A stretch of DNA of 46,135 nt from Cryobacterium sp. M96 (GTDB lineage: Bacteria; Actinomycetota; Actinomycetes; Actinomycetales; Microbacteriaceae), in assembly GCF_002929845.1 (NCBI RefSeq), contig NZ_PJJS01000028.1, forward strand, positions 1-46,135, read 5' to 3'. Below, one piece after another: positions 34,636 through 42,748 of this stretch. Every line of letters starts with the position of its first letter. Position 1 is the stretch's first letter. Below the pieces are notes generated by a model. That model saw nothing but the letters and a program-made list of their open reading frames with translations, was not told where the DNA came from and made no database searches. The position numbers and the translations under genes were made by a program.

Positions 34636-35490
34636 TCATGTGCCGAGTTCGGTGCGCACGGCGAACAACTCGGGGAAGAAGGTCAGCTCGAGCGCCTTCT
34701 GCAGGAAGGCGGCCCCGCTCGACCCACCGGTACCGGTCTTCATGCCGATGATGCGCTGCACGGTCTTGAGGTGACGGAACCGCCAGAGCTGGAAGTTGTC
34801 CTCCAGGTCGACGAGTTCCTCGCAGGCCTCGTAAGCACCCCAGTGCTCGCCCGCGTTCTCGTAGATCCCGCGGAAGGTGGCCACGAGTTCCGGATGCAGC
34901 ACCCACGCCTCCGTGACGTCGCGCTCCAGCACGGGTGCCGGGATAGCGAACCCCTGCCGGTGCAGGTAGCGCAGAAACTCGTCATAGATGCTGGGGGCCG
35001 CAAGCATCTCGGAGAGGAGCGCGTGAGCATCCGGATCGCTCTCGAACACGCTCAGCATGCGCCGGTTCTTGTTGCCGAGCGCGAACTCGACGGCCCGGTA
35101 CTGATACGACTGGAACCCGGACGAGTTGCCCAGGAAATGCCGGAACTCGGCGTATTCGCTGGGCGTGAGCGTGGCCAGCACCGACCACTGCTCGGTCAGG
35201 GTGCGCTGGATGTGCTTGACCCGGGCGATGCATTTGAGGGCCGGGGCGATCTGGTCCTGGCGCAGGAACGCGGTCGCGGCGCGCAGCTCGTGCAGCACGA
35301 GCTTCAGCCAGAGCTCGGTGGTCTGGTGCTGGATGATGAACAGAAGCTCGTCGTGGTGCTCGGGTGAGCTGACCGGCTTCTGCGCACCGAGCAGGGTGTC
35401 CAGATCGAGGTAGGAGCCGTAACTCATCCGCTCCCGGAAATCCGTCACGATCTCGGGATCGAACTCGCGGGTGTTGTGCTCGACCGACAT
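34636..35490 (-). CDS. kynA: Tryptophan 2,3-dioxygenase
   Basis: A heme enzyme that opens the indole ring of tryptophan to N-formylkynurenine. The start at ATG 35490 gives 284 residues, the bacterial norm. Marks: [16 protein letters not shown], the distal His and substrate residues in [43 protein letters not shown], and the late part [70 protein letters not shown]. First gene of the kynA - amidohydrolase - kynU group. Divergent from a TetR gene across 136 bp, its likely regulator. Confidence 0.97.
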   Translation of the reverse strand: MSVEHNTREFDPEIVTDFRERMSYGSYLDLDTLLGAQKPVSSPEHHDELLFIIQHQTTELWLKLVLHELRAATAFLRQDQIAPALKCIARVKHIQRTLTEQWSVLATLTPSEYAEFRHFLGNSSGFQSYQYRAVEFALGNKNRRMLSVFESDPDAHALLSEMLAAPSIYDEFLRYLHRQGFAIPAPVLERDVTEAWVLHPELVATFRGIYENAGEHWGAYEACEELVDLEDNFQLWRFRHLKTVQRIIGMKTGTGGSSGAAFLQKALELTFFPELFAVRTELGT

Positions 35491-35626
35491 GGTGCTCCGT
35501 TTCGTTCGGGTGCTGACTGCATTGTGCGGGACAGCCCCGGCCCGGCGCAACTGGCTGACACCTGCCAGGGGGAGGCGTGGAGGTGAGCCTCCGCGATGCC
35601 AAGGTTCGGGACCTAGACTCAGGGTC

Positions 35627-36361
35627 ATGACTTCGCCCGAATCGACCCCGCAGGATGGGGCGCAGCCTCGACGGCGTGACGCCCGGCAGAACCGTGAGCG
35701 TCTCCTCATTGAGGCGCGGGCACTGATCGCGGTGCACGGCGTTGACGCTTCGCTGGAGGAGATCGCCCGCCGCGCCGACGTGGGCGTAGCCACGCTGTAC
35801 CGCAATTTTTCCACCCGGGACGACCTGGTCAGGGCCCTGCACGACATCTCCCTCGCCGAGCTGGCCTCGGTGCGCGACGAGATCGCGGCTGCCCCCACCG
35901 CGTGGGACGGCATCGTCGTCTACACCGAACGCGTCGCCGAGTGGCTCGTCGCCGACCCGTCGCTGCCGCCCATCCTCAAGCGCATGGAGACGGTCGACCC
36001 AGCGCGCGGCAAGGCGGCCTCGTTCAAAGCGGTGCTGTCGGCCCTCGTCACGCAGGCCAAACGCGACGGCGACCTCCGAACGGATGTCGATGCGGTCGAC
36101 CTCGCGGTCCTCGTCACCATGGTGGGCTCGCTCGGCACCCTCGGCGGCGGTTACACCGGCCAGTGGCGGCGCCAGCTGTCGATCGTGCTCGACGGGCTGC
36201 GGGCCGTCGACCGGGGCCGGCCCAAGCTGCCGGGACGTCCGCTGGGAGCCAAGGAATACCAGGCGGCCGTGCACGGCCTGAGCCGCCGTGCCACCCGGGC
36301 GGCCTCCCGCGGCACGGGTGCGGCGCCGGGAGCCGGTGCTGCGCCCGAGGCCGGCGCATAG
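35627..36361 (+). CDS. TetR family regulator, divergent from kynA
   Basis: From ATG 35627 the protein has 244 residues. Helix-turn-helix at about 20-65: [46 protein letters not shown]. The C-terminal part ([27 protein letters not shown]) is that of a common actinobacterial TetR group. The last 25 residues are an Ala/Gly/Pro tail. Its position suggests control of the kyn genes, unproven. The upstream open frame over the kynA promoter is rejected; no clear palindrome was found in the 136-bp gap. Confidence 0.88.
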   Translation: MTSPESTPQDGAQPRRRDARQNRERLLIEARALIAVHGVDASLEEIARRADVGVATLYRNFSTRDDLVRALHDISLAELASVRDEIAAAPTAWDGIVVYTERVAEWLVADPSLPPILKRMETVDPARGKAASFKAVLSALVTQAKRDGDLRTDVDAVDLAVLVTMVGSLGTLGGGYTGQWRRQLSIVLDGLRAVDRGRPKLPGRPLGAKEYQAAVHGLSRRATRAASRGTGAAPGAGAAPEAGA

Positions 36362-36395
36362 GACATCTGCGTTCGGCGTCGGCGGGGTGAGCCGC

Positions 36396-36460
36396 GCTGA
36401 CGCCGTGCGCTGACGCCGTGCGCTGACGCCGTGCGCTGACGCCGTGCGCTGACGCCGTGC
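36396..36460 (+). repeat. 13-bp tandem repeat, five perfect copies
   Basis: GCTGACGCCGTGC is repeated exactly five times without spacers (36396-36408 through 36448-36460). It lies between the convergent TetR and VOC genes and ends directly before the VOC stop codon. Confidence 0.95.
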
Positions 36461-36463
36461 GGG

Positions 36464-37333
36464 CTACTTCGTGCGCACCACGATCTGGTTGCCCCACGGG
36501 TCGTCGAAGCCGAGGGTCTGCCCGTCGTGACGGGTCTGCACGCCGAAGTGGGACATCCGTTCGTTGAGGGCACCGATGTCGTCGGAGCCCGGCAGGATGA
36601 TATCGACCTCGCCGAGCCCGAGGGCCAGTCGGCGCTTGCCGGCGCCGGCGCTGTTCCAGGTGTTCATGGCCATGTGGTGGTGGTAGCCGCCGGCCGAGAC
36701 GAACAGGGCCTGGCCGCCGAGGGTCGCCGTCGCCTCGAAGCCGAGGCGGTCCACGTAGAACTCGCGGGCCGTGCCCACGTCGCCGACGGAAAGGTGCACG
36801 TGCCCGACGATGGCGTTGCCGACCGACGGATGCGCCTGACCGTCCCGGGTCAGGTGCTCGCCGATGAAGGTGTTCGGGTCGAGGTAGAGGGTGGCCATCT
36901 CGACCTGGCCGTGGGTCCAGCTCCACTCGGTGCGGTCGCGGTCCCAGTACAGCTCGATGCCGTTGCCCTCCGGGTCGGTGAAGTAGAAGGCCTGGCTGAC
37001 CAGGTGATCGGCACTGCCGGTGAACGATCCCGGATGCGTTGTGCCCACCGAGTAGACGGCCGCGGCGAGCTGCGCCTGCGTATCGAAGAGGATGGCGGTG
37101 TGGAACAGCCCGCTCGAGCGGGGCTCGGCGGCGGCCAGCTCCGGGGCGTGCTGCAGAACAACGATCGGTGTGGTTCCGCGCCCGAGCACGGCGACCGGCC
37201 CCTCGTGGCTCTGTAGCTCGAGGGTCACCGCGTCGCGGTAATACGTGATCATGGCGTCGAGGTCGCCCACCCGCAGGGTCACCGCGCCCATGCCGGTGGA
37301 TGCGGGCAGCAGATCGTTCGCAAATCGATTCAC
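36464..37333 (-). CDS. VOC-family protein (two-module, CatE-like)
   Basis: The 289-residue protein has two vicinal-oxygen-chelate modules: 1-140 (MGAVTLRVGDLDAMITYYRD ... AFYFTDPEGNGIELYWDRDR) and 150-289 (VGHVHLSVGDVGTAREFYVDRLGFEAT ... AGGYHHHMAMNTW ... FDDPWGNQIVV). The layout is that of CatE-like catechol 2,3-dioxygenases. The first module lacks the usual His in its opening strand (AVTLRV), and the last strand reads QIVV where the metal Glu is often found, so the exact chemistry is uncertain. It stands alone between repeats; the start is ATG 37333. Confidence 0.8.
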   Translation of the reverse strand: MNRFANDLLPASTGMGAVTLRVGDLDAMITYYRDAVTLELQSHEGPVAVLGRGTTPIVVLQHAPELAAAEPRSSGLFHTAILFDTQAQLAAAVYSVGTTHPGSFTGSADHLVSQAFYFTDPEGNGIELYWDRDRTEWSWTHGQVEMATLYLDPNTFIGEHLTRDGQAHPSVGNAIVGHVHLSVGDVGTAREFYVDRLGFEATATLGGQALFVSAGGYHHHMAMNTWNSAGAGKRRLALGLGEVDIILPGSDDIGALNERMSHFGVQTRHDGQTLGFDDPWGNQIVVRTK

Positions 37334-37387
37334 ACTGGCCCCAACGGATGATCCGGGCCCGGTATTCCGGCCGTGCGCCGCGTGGCG

Positions 37388-37493
37388 GGGGCTTACTCAG
37401 GAGATCCGGCGGCACGGTCGCGATCGGACGCCATCCGCCGCGGAAACAGTGGCCCCGGGGACGGCCTTGGTCGGGATCTCCTGAGTTAGCCCC
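37388..37493. repeat. Intergenic palindrome, copy 1 of the CTCAGGAGATC family
   Basis: GGGGCTTACTCAGGAGATCC (37388-37407) pairs with 37474-37493 at 19 of 20 bases around a 66-nt loop. The second copy is at 39203-39296. It lies between two minus-strand VOC genes. A possible MITE- or REP-like element; no coding content is seen. Confidence 0.85.
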
Positions 37494-37589
37494 AGATTGG
37501 AGTCGGGAGGTGGAGTCGGGAGTTGTAGGGGGATCGGGAGTCGGGAGCGGGTCGGAGCGCAGAACGCGACCCAGCAGTCAGGGCGCTCG

Positions 37590-37973
37590 CTACTGCTCGT
37601 CTTCGTGGAGCTGGATCAGGTTGCCGCAGGTGTCGTCGAAGATGACGGAGGTGCCGTAGGCATCCGTGCTGGGGGCGCCGGCGAACTGAACGCCCAGGGT
37701 GCGGAGTCTCTCGTACTCGGCCTGCACATCCGGTGTGCCGAACACGATGGCCGGCAGCCCGAGGCTGCGGATGCCCTGAGCGTACTTCTGGTAGACCTTG
37801 TTGTCGCTCGGCTCGAGGAGGAGGCCGACCCCGTCGGGGTCTTCCGGGGACTTCACGATGTACAGCTGGTGCTCCGGCATGGACATCAGCTTCTCGAATC
37901 CGAGCACGGACGTGTAGAAGTCGAACGCGGCGGACGGATCGTTCACGTGGACGCTGCACATCTTGATTCGCAT
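37590..37973 (-). CDS. VOC-family (glyoxalase-like) protein
   Basis: A 127-residue single-module VOC protein: MRIKMCSVHVNDPSAAFDFYTSVLGFEK..., IVKSPEDPDGVGLLLEPS, and VIFDDTCGNLIQLHED. His in SVHV and Glu in LLLEPS fit the metal pattern. Such proteins bind or change small molecules (glyoxalase, bleomycin or fosfomycin resistance, or unknown); no specific role can be given. Not in an operon. Confidence 0.82.
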   Translation of the reverse strand: MRIKMCSVHVNDPSAAFDFYTSVLGFEKLMSMPEHQLYIVKSPEDPDGVGLLLEPSDNKVYQKYAQGIRSLGLPAIVFGTPDVQAEYERLRTLGVQFAGAPSTDAYGTSVIFDDTCGNLIQLHEDEQ

Positions 37974-38121
37974 GGCCGGAGCGTATCAGTTTGCGGCCCG
38001 TGGCCGCCGGGCCGTGACGCCTCGCGACGGCACGCCCGGCTGCGGGGAAACCCAGCGACGGTGCGGTGCCCGCGGAGAAACGCGGGCCACCGCAGCCGCG
38101 CCTACGCCGCGCCGGCCTCGC

Positions 38122-39093
38122 CTACGCCGCGCCGGCCTCGGAAGCCGCGTGCGTCAGCCGCGCCAGCAGTTCCAGGTAACGGGCCGCGGTCTGCCCGATG
38201 ATCTCCGCCGGAAGTGCCGGCGGTGTGCCGGTCAGGTCCCAGTTGGCCGCGAGCCAGTCTCGAACGATCTGCTTGTCGAAACTGGCCATCCGTTGTTCCG
38301 GGGTCGTGCCGGACTGCCAGAGCGAGGCGTCCCAATAGCGGCTCGAGTCGCTGGTGAGCACCTCGTCGGCGAGCGTGATGGCGCCCGTGAGGCGGTCGGC
38401 GCCGAACTCGAATTTCGTGTCGGCCAGGATGACCCCGGCTTTCTCGGCGATCGCCGAGGCGTGGCCGAAGATCTCCAGCGACAGGCGGCGCAGCTCGTCG
38501 GCAACGGAGGCCCCGACCAGCTCCACCGTGCGCTCGAACGAGATGTTCTCATCGTGCTCGCCCATCGGGGCCTTCCACGCCGGGGTGAAGATGGGTTCGG
38601 GCAGGCGGTCGCCGTTCTGCAAGCCGGCAGGCAGTTGGATGCCGCACACCGTCTGGGTGGACTGGTATTCCTTCCAGCCCGATCCGGTCAGGTACCCGCG
38701 CACGACGCATTCGATCGGGAACATGTCGAGGGTCTTGCAGAGCATGGCGCGCCCGGCAACGGCGGATGGGAGCAGGCTGGTCACAGCCCCGTTGACGGTG
38801 TGGTCCGGCACGAGGTGGTTGGGGAAGCCCACGAGCTGGTCGAACCACCAGAGGCTGAGAGTGGTGAGCAGTTCGCCCTTGCCCGGGATGCCGGGCTCGA
38901 GAACGTGGTCGAACGCGCTGACGCGGTCGCTGGCGACCACGAGCACGCGTGCGGCGGTCGCGAGGTCGGCCGCGGCATCCGGAACATAGAGGTCGCGCAC
39001 CTTGCCCGAGTAGGCGTGACGCCATCCCGGCAGGTCGGGCAGAGCGGATGCGGCGGGCTGGTCTAGTGCGGTCACGGCTATATTCTTGCGCAC
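38122..39093 (-). CDS. purC: Phosphoribosylaminoimidazole-succinocarboxamide synthase
   Basis: PurC joins CAIR and aspartate (ATP) to SAICAR. The 323 residues match the long actinobacterial form: LPGWRHAYSGKVRDLYVPD, the core SDRVSAFDHVLEPGIPGKGELLT, FPIECVVRGYLTGSGWKEYQ, FTPAWKAPMGEHDENISFE, ILADTKFEFGAD and LTLADEVLTSDSSRYWD-type strands. ATG 39093 is used; GTG 39075 in the same frame would also give a normal N-terminus. The gap to purD upstream (39094-39426) carries repeats. Confidence 0.97.
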   Translation of the reverse strand: MRKNIAVTALDQPAASALPDLPGWRHAYSGKVRDLYVPDAAADLATAARVLVVASDRVSAFDHVLEPGIPGKGELLTTLSLWWFDQLVGFPNHLVPDHTVNGAVTSLLPSAVAGRAMLCKTLDMFPIECVVRGYLTGSGWKEYQSTQTVCGIQLPAGLQNGDRLPEPIFTPAWKAPMGEHDENISFERTVELVGASVADELRRLSLEIFGHASAIAEKAGVILADTKFEFGADRLTGAITLADEVLTSDSSRYWDASLWQSGTTPEQRMASFDKQIVRDWLAANWDLTGTPPALPAEIIGQTAARYLELLARLTHAASEAGAA

Positions 39094-39126
39094 CGGCCGG
39101 TGCCCGCGCCAACGCGGTGCCGGCGT

Positions 39127-39159
39127 GGGCTCGTGCCGGGCTCGTGCCGGGTTCGTGCC
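39127..39159 (+). repeat. 11-bp tandem repeat, three copies
   Basis: GGGCTCGTGCC is repeated at 39127-39137 and 39138-39148, with GGGTTCGTGCC at 39149-39159. It lies upstream of purC, between the gene and a palindromic element. Confidence 0.85.
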
Positions 39160-39202
39160 GCCCGCGGCGTGCCGCGCTTCCGCGCCGAGGATCCCAGGGG
39201 AA

Positions 39203-39296
39203 GGGGCTAACTCAGGAGATCTGCGCTGCCGGTGTCATCCGGCCTGGTGTTCTCGGGTGTTCTCAGCGCTCGCCGAATGGATCTCCTGAGTTGGCC
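39203..39296. repeat. Intergenic palindrome, copy 2 of the CTCAGGAGATC family
   Basis: GGCTAACTCAGGAGATC (39205-39221) pairs with 39280-39296 at 16 of 17 bases; the arms nearly match those of 37388-37493. The loop sequences differ. It lies between purD and purC (both on the minus strand). Confidence 0.85.
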
Positions 39297-39363
39297 ACGG
39301 AAACAGCGGGCGGCGACAGCTCAGCCGGGCCAGTGAGACGAGGGCTCGGCGGGCTCGGCGGGC

Positions 39364-39444
39364 GACGCGGGCTCAGCGGGCGACACCGGCGACGCGGGCT
39401 CAGCGGGCGACACCGGCGACGCGGGCTCAGCGGGCGACAGCGGC
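39364..39444. repeat. 27-bp tandem repeat reaching into the end of purD
   Basis: The 27-bp unit at 39364-39390 recurs at 39391-39417 and, with one change, at 39418-39444. The third copy contains the purD stop codon (39427-39429) and its last codons, so the 3' end of purD is part of the repeat. Confidence 0.9.
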
Positions 39445-40704
39445 GACGCGGGCCGCGATGTCGGTGCGGAACTGGCAACCCTCAAGCGTGATCAGGGTGA
39501 GCGCCTCGTAGGCGCGGGCGCGGGCATCCGTAAAGCCGTCGCCGACCGCGACGACGCTGAGCACGCGTCCGCCGGTGGACACGAGGGTGTCGTCGACGAC
39601 GGCCGTCGCCGCATGCGCAATACTGACGCCGGGCACAGCGGATGCCGCGGCCAGGCCGGTGAGAGCGCGTCCGGTGACCGGCGCATCCGGATAGTTCTCG
39701 CTCGCGAGCACGACCGTGACGCAGGCGTCAGCCGAGAATACCGGGCGGGCCAGGCCGCCAAGGCCGCCGGTGGAGGCCGCGAGCAGCAGACCCGACAGTG
39801 GCGTGACCAGGCGCGGTAGAACCACCTGGGTCTCCGGGTCGCCGAATCGGGCGTTGAATTCGATCACCCGGATGCCCTCGGTCGTGAGAATGAGGCCGCA
39901 GTAGAGCAGACCGATGAAGGGGGTGTCCTCGGCGGCGAGCTTGCGCACCGTGGGCAACGCGATCGTTTCGATGACCTCGTCTATGAAAGCCTGTTCACTG
40001 CCGAATTCGGCGTCGAGCCAGGGCAGCGGCGAATAGGCGCCCATGCCGCCGGTGTTCGGGCCGAGGTCACCGTCACCGAGGCGTTTGTAGTCCTGGGCGG
40101 GGGAGAGCGGCAGCACGCTGTGGCCGTCGCTGAGCAGGAAGAGGGAGACCTCCTGCCCGTCCAGGAATTCTTCGATCAGCACGCTGCCGTGCTGAAGCCA
40201 GTAGATGGCGTGGTTGATCGCGGCCGTACGGTCCACGGTGACGAGCACGCCCTTGCCGGCGGCGAGGCCGTCGGCCTTCACCACGTAGGGCGCCCCGAAC
40301 TCATCGAGTGCGGACGTGGCTTCGGCGAGCGACCCGGCGCGTTCGGCGCGTCCGGTGGGCACGCCCGCGGCGTCCATGATGCGTTTGGCGAAGGTTTTGC
40401 TGCCTTCGAGGGCGGCTGCGGCCCGGTCCGGACCGAATACCGGGATGCCCCGGGTGCGCACCGCATCGGCGACCCCGGCGACGAGCGGCGCCTCCGGCCC
40501 CACCACGACGAGCTCGATGCCGTTGAGGTTCGCGTAGTTCGTGACCTGCTCGGGGTCGGCCGGGTCGAGCGGAATCACCGGCACATCCCGGGCGATGCCG
40601 GCATTGCCTGGCGCCGCCACGATGTCGTGGCGCGGCTCCTCGCGGAGCAGCGCGGTGATGATGGCGTGCTCGCGGGCACCGGAACCGAGGACCAGAATCT
40701 TCAC
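39427..40704 (-). CDS. purD: Phosphoribosylamine-glycine ligase
   Basis: PurD (GAR synthetase) joins phosphoribosylamine and glycine with ATP. The 425 residues are standard. Seen: MKILVLGSGAREHAI at the N-terminus, LVVVGPEAPLVAGVAD, the ATP-grasp parts FAKRIMDAAGVPTGRA and YVVKADGLAAGKGVLV, DGQEVSLFLLSDG, NTGGMGAYSP, and the metal site RVIEFNARFGDPETQVVLP. The stop lies in a tandem repeat, but no conserved part is affected. The start region faces the SCP-like gene across 213 bp. Confidence 0.98.
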   Translation of the reverse strand: MKILVLGSGAREHAIITALLREEPRHDIVAAPGNAGIARDVPVIPLDPADPEQVTNYANLNGIELVVVGPEAPLVAGVADAVRTRGIPVFGPDRAAAALEGSKTFAKRIMDAAGVPTGRAERAGSLAEATSALDEFGAPYVVKADGLAAGKGVLVTVDRTAAINHAIYWLQHGSVLIEEFLDGQEVSLFLLSDGHSVLPLSPAQDYKRLGDGDLGPNTGGMGAYSPLPWLDAEFGSEQAFIDEVIETIALPTVRKLAAEDTPFIGLLYCGLILTTEGIRVIEFNARFGDPETQVVLPRLVTPLSGLLLAASTGGLGGLARPVFSADACVTVVLASENYPDAPVTGRALTGLAAASAVPGVSIAHAATAVVDDTLVSTGGRVLSVVAVGDGFTDARARAYEALTLITLEGCQFRTDIAARVAAVAR

Positions 40705-40917
40705 CCCGTCAGATTAGCGGATGCCGCGTAGCCCCGCGCGGGCGGCGGGCGGCGGGCGGCGGACAGCGGGCACTGGCGCAAGAGCGCTGCGCCCGTGCTG
40801 CGCCGATACGCGCATGGTGTGCCAGGCGCGCAGCGGCACAGCATGCGCGCGGGGTGGGCTGGCGGCGCAAGAAGCGGGCGGCCGGCACGGACCGCAGACA
40901 GGAGGCAGACTGGTGGC
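40705..40917. other. G-rich divergent gap between purD and the SCP-like gene
   Basis: It contains a short CGGGCGG-type repeat at 40737-40765 with four G-runs in about 35 bases, a loose G-quadruplex pattern. GGAGG (40901-40905) is the possible Shine-Dalgarno sequence for the SCP-like gene. No clear promoter hexamers are visible. Confidence 0.5.
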
Positions 40918-41277
40918 GTGGCACGAGCGAGGATTGACGACGGCGTGGGGCGCGCGGCGGTGCGCGAATACGCGGCGCAGCAGGGTGAGGCGAGCCGGGA
41001 CATCCGTGCCCTGGCGGTTCGGTACACGCTGCAGCTGCTCGCCGAGAAGGCCACCGGCAACACACTCGAGGTTCGCGTGCCGCCGTTCGGGGCCGTGCAA
41101 TGCATCGCCGGTCCGCGCCACACCCGCGGCACACCGCCGAACGTCATTGAGACGGATGCTCCCACCTGGCTCGCCCTCGCCACCGGAACGCTCTCGTGGG
41201 CTGATGGCATCGCATCCGGTCGCATCGCCGCCTCCGGCCAGCGCGCCGACCTGGTCGGGCACCTACCGCTTCTCTGA
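40918..41277 (+). CDS. SCP-like (bacterial sterol-carrier orthologue) protein, Rv0807 type
   Basis: From GTG 40918 the protein has 119 residues: AVRYTLQLLAEKATGNTLEVRVPPFGAVQCIAGPRHTRGTPPNVIETDAPTWLALATGTLSWADGIASGRIAASGQRADLVGHLPLL. The segments EVRVPPFGAVQC, HTRGTPPNVIE and TWLALATG are those of the bacterial SCP-like family. In mycobacteria the relative (Rv0807) lies directly before purF. Here a three-gene insertion separates them. The role is unknown; the conserved purine setting suggests a link. The upstream frame is open but carries no family residues. Confidence 0.85.
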   Translation: MARARIDDGVGRAAVREYAAQQGEASRDIRALAVRYTLQLLAEKATGNTLEVRVPPFGAVQCIAGPRHTRGTPPNVIETDAPTWLALATGTLSWADGIASGRIAASGQRADLVGHLPLL

Positions 41278-41374
41278 CGCCTCCCACCTCCGTCTCGGAC
41301 GCGACCCCCCTTTTTCTCCCTCGTTAGTTTTCCCCGTCGTTGTGGTTTGGTGGCAGCATCATCCGATCACAACA

Positions 41375-41396
41375 TTTAGCGACTAAACTAATTCTC
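41375..41396 (+). promoter_or_regulatory. MarR-type operator and probable leaderless promoter
   Basis: TTTAG (41375-41379) and CTAAA (41383-41387) form a dyad with a 3-nt centre. The overlapping TAAACT (41384-41389) fits a TANNNT -10 ending 7 bases before ATG 41397, so the mRNA probably starts at the ATG (leaderless), and no Shine-Dalgarno sequence is seen. The MarR-type protein two genes on is the likely binder. Confidence 0.6.
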
Positions 41397-42029
41397 ATGA
41401 CAGTGATTGCTTTGTTCGGTGCGACCGGTAAGACCGGTCATCGCGTGCTGACGCGCGCTCTTGCCGCGGGATGCGAGGTGCGGGCTCTGGTGCGTGATCC
41501 GGCCAAGCTCGTCACCACGTCGCCGGCTCTGACGGTCATTCGCGGTGACGTGTTGGACGCGGATGCCGTGGATCAGGCGGTGGCGGGGTCAAACGCCGTG
41601 CTCAGCCTGTTTGGGCAGGTCAAGGGGTCGCCGCCGACCCTGCAGACCGAGGGCAACCAGCTCATCGTGGACGCGATGGGGCGGCACGAAGTAAAGCGGA
41701 TCGTCACCCTGTCGGGCGGCGGGCTAACCGCTCCACTGGACCGGCCCGGGCCCGCAGACCGCGTCATCAGGTTCTTGCTGAAGACCCTGTCCGGGCATGT
41801 TCTCGCCGACGCGGAGCAGCACCTTCGGGTGCTCGAGGCGTCCGGGTTGGAGTGGACGGTCGTTCGTGGTCCGCGGTTGACCGAGAAGCCGGGTGCTGGA
41901 ACCTACCGGGTGGGATGGGTGGGCGTTGACGCGAGCACCCAGATCAGTCGAGATGATCTCGCGGACTTCATCCTCACCCAGGTGGAGGATCGCACCTTCA
42001 TCGGGCAGATGCCGTTTATCAGCGCATGA
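41397..42029 (+). CDS. NAD(P)-binding (NmrA/BLVRB-like) oxidoreductase
   Basis: The 210-residue protein starts VIALFGATGKTGHRVLTRALAAGCEVRALVRDP, the Rossmann GxxGxxG motif of atypical SDRs. VIRGDVLDADAVDQAVAGSNAVLSLFG, RIVTLSGGGL and LEASGLEWTVVRGPRLTEKP are family marks. It lacks the YxxxK catalytic pair in place, so it may be a flavin/biliverdin-like reductase or a redox sensor. It overlaps the MarR gene by 4 bp, so both form one redox- or stress-responsive operon. Confidence 0.87.
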   Translation: MTVIALFGATGKTGHRVLTRALAAGCEVRALVRDPAKLVTTSPALTVIRGDVLDADAVDQAVAGSNAVLSLFGQVKGSPPTLQTEGNQLIVDAMGRHEVKRIVTLSGGGLTAPLDRPGPADRVIRFLLKTLSGHVLADAEQHLRVLEASGLEWTVVRGPRLTEKPGAGTYRVGWVGVDASTQISRDDLADFILTQVEDRTFIGQMPFISA

Positions 42030-42478
42030 CACAATCGGCGCGCCTGCTCACCTCGCACCGGTCCAGGCAGATGGGGGAGGTCCTGGCGGCGGTCGTTCGT
42101 CTGTCGCGGTCGATCGCGAGCCCGCGATCGACTCCGTTCGGCAGCACGGTCCTCACACGCACCCAGCTGGATGTCCTCTTCGTCCTCGCTCACGCGCAGG
42201 ACTCTGTCACTCCGGGCCGGCTTGCCGCACTGTTGCACGTCACACCGGGGGCCATCACTCAACTCGTCGACCAATTGCGCGAGCATGACCTGGTCGAGCA
42301 GTTCGCATCCGACCAGGACGGACGGGTGCGGCTCCTCAGGCTCACCGGATTCGCGCGTTCCCAGGTCGAGGCGTTCGAAACTCTCGCGATAGAACGCTCC
42401 GCACCATGGTTCGACACGCTGACCGATGACGCACTGACCGAGCTCGCTGGACTGCTCGCACAGGTCAAGGGATCCTGA
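42026..42478 (+). CDS. MarR family transcriptional regulator
   Basis: The 150-residue protein has the winged helix of MarR proteins: LTRTQLDVLFVLAHAQDSVTPGRLAALLHVTPGAITQLVDQLREHDLVEQFASDQDGRVRLLRLTGFARSQVEAFE (about 43-120). The D-x-R wing (SDQDGRVRLL) is present. It should dimerise and bind the TTTAG-n3-CTAAA site before the preceding gene. No conserved redox Cys is seen, so the signal is probably a small ligand. Confidence 0.9.
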   Translation: MTQSARLLTSHRSRQMGEVLAAVVRLSRSIASPRSTPFGSTVLTRTQLDVLFVLAHAQDSVTPGRLAALLHVTPGAITQLVDQLREHDLVEQFASDQDGRVRLLRLTGFARSQVEAFETLAIERSAPWFDTLTDDALTELAGLLAQVKGS

Positions 42479-42480
42479 GG

Positions 42481-42570
42481 GGTGCGGTCATTGTGACAGG
42501 CGCGACCGGGTCGCTCGGCTCTGCCGTGGTGGATCGTCCACCGGCCGCCGCGGTGATCGCCGAACACTGA
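42481..42570 (+). pseudogene. Short remnant of an NAD(P)-binding protein start
   Basis: GAVIVTGATGSLGSAVVD is the Rossmann start of an SDR or NAD-epimerase. The frame stops after 29 codons at 42568-42570 and nothing more of the gene is visible. It may be a piece left by an earlier gene copy. Confidence 0.35.
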
Positions 42571-42674
42571 ACCTCCGTGTCCGCGGAAGTCCACCGCGCC
42601 ACCCTGACGCGCCGCCGCGGCTGCCGCACGACGAGGTCTATGTTCGCGCTCCCGCGTACCGCAATCCCATTCAT
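42540..42674 (-). pseudogene. Possible ribokinase (PfkB) N-terminal remnant
   Basis: On the minus strand one frame reads MNGIAVRGSANIDLVVR, like the start of ribokinases (GSxNxDLVxR). Another frame gives AAAAARQGGAVDFRGHGGSVFGDH, like the following AAARxGG-VxFVGxVGDDxFG segment. The usual part between them is missing. This points to a deleted and frameshifted PfkB gene; the fragment is short, so the call is tentative. Confidence 0.4.
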
Positions 42675-42748
42675 CCGGGCAGGCTGGCATCCGCCGGGCA
42701 GAGCCAACACACAGCCGCAGGACCGATCTGGCGTGCGAGAATGAACGC

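Noticed and set aside
36396..36460. CRISPR array
   Set aside because: The five 13-bp copies adjoin with no spacers; this is a simple tandem repeat. No cas genes are seen.
39364..39444. CRISPR-like 27-bp repeats
   Set aside because: Copies are contiguous without spacers and include coding DNA of purD.
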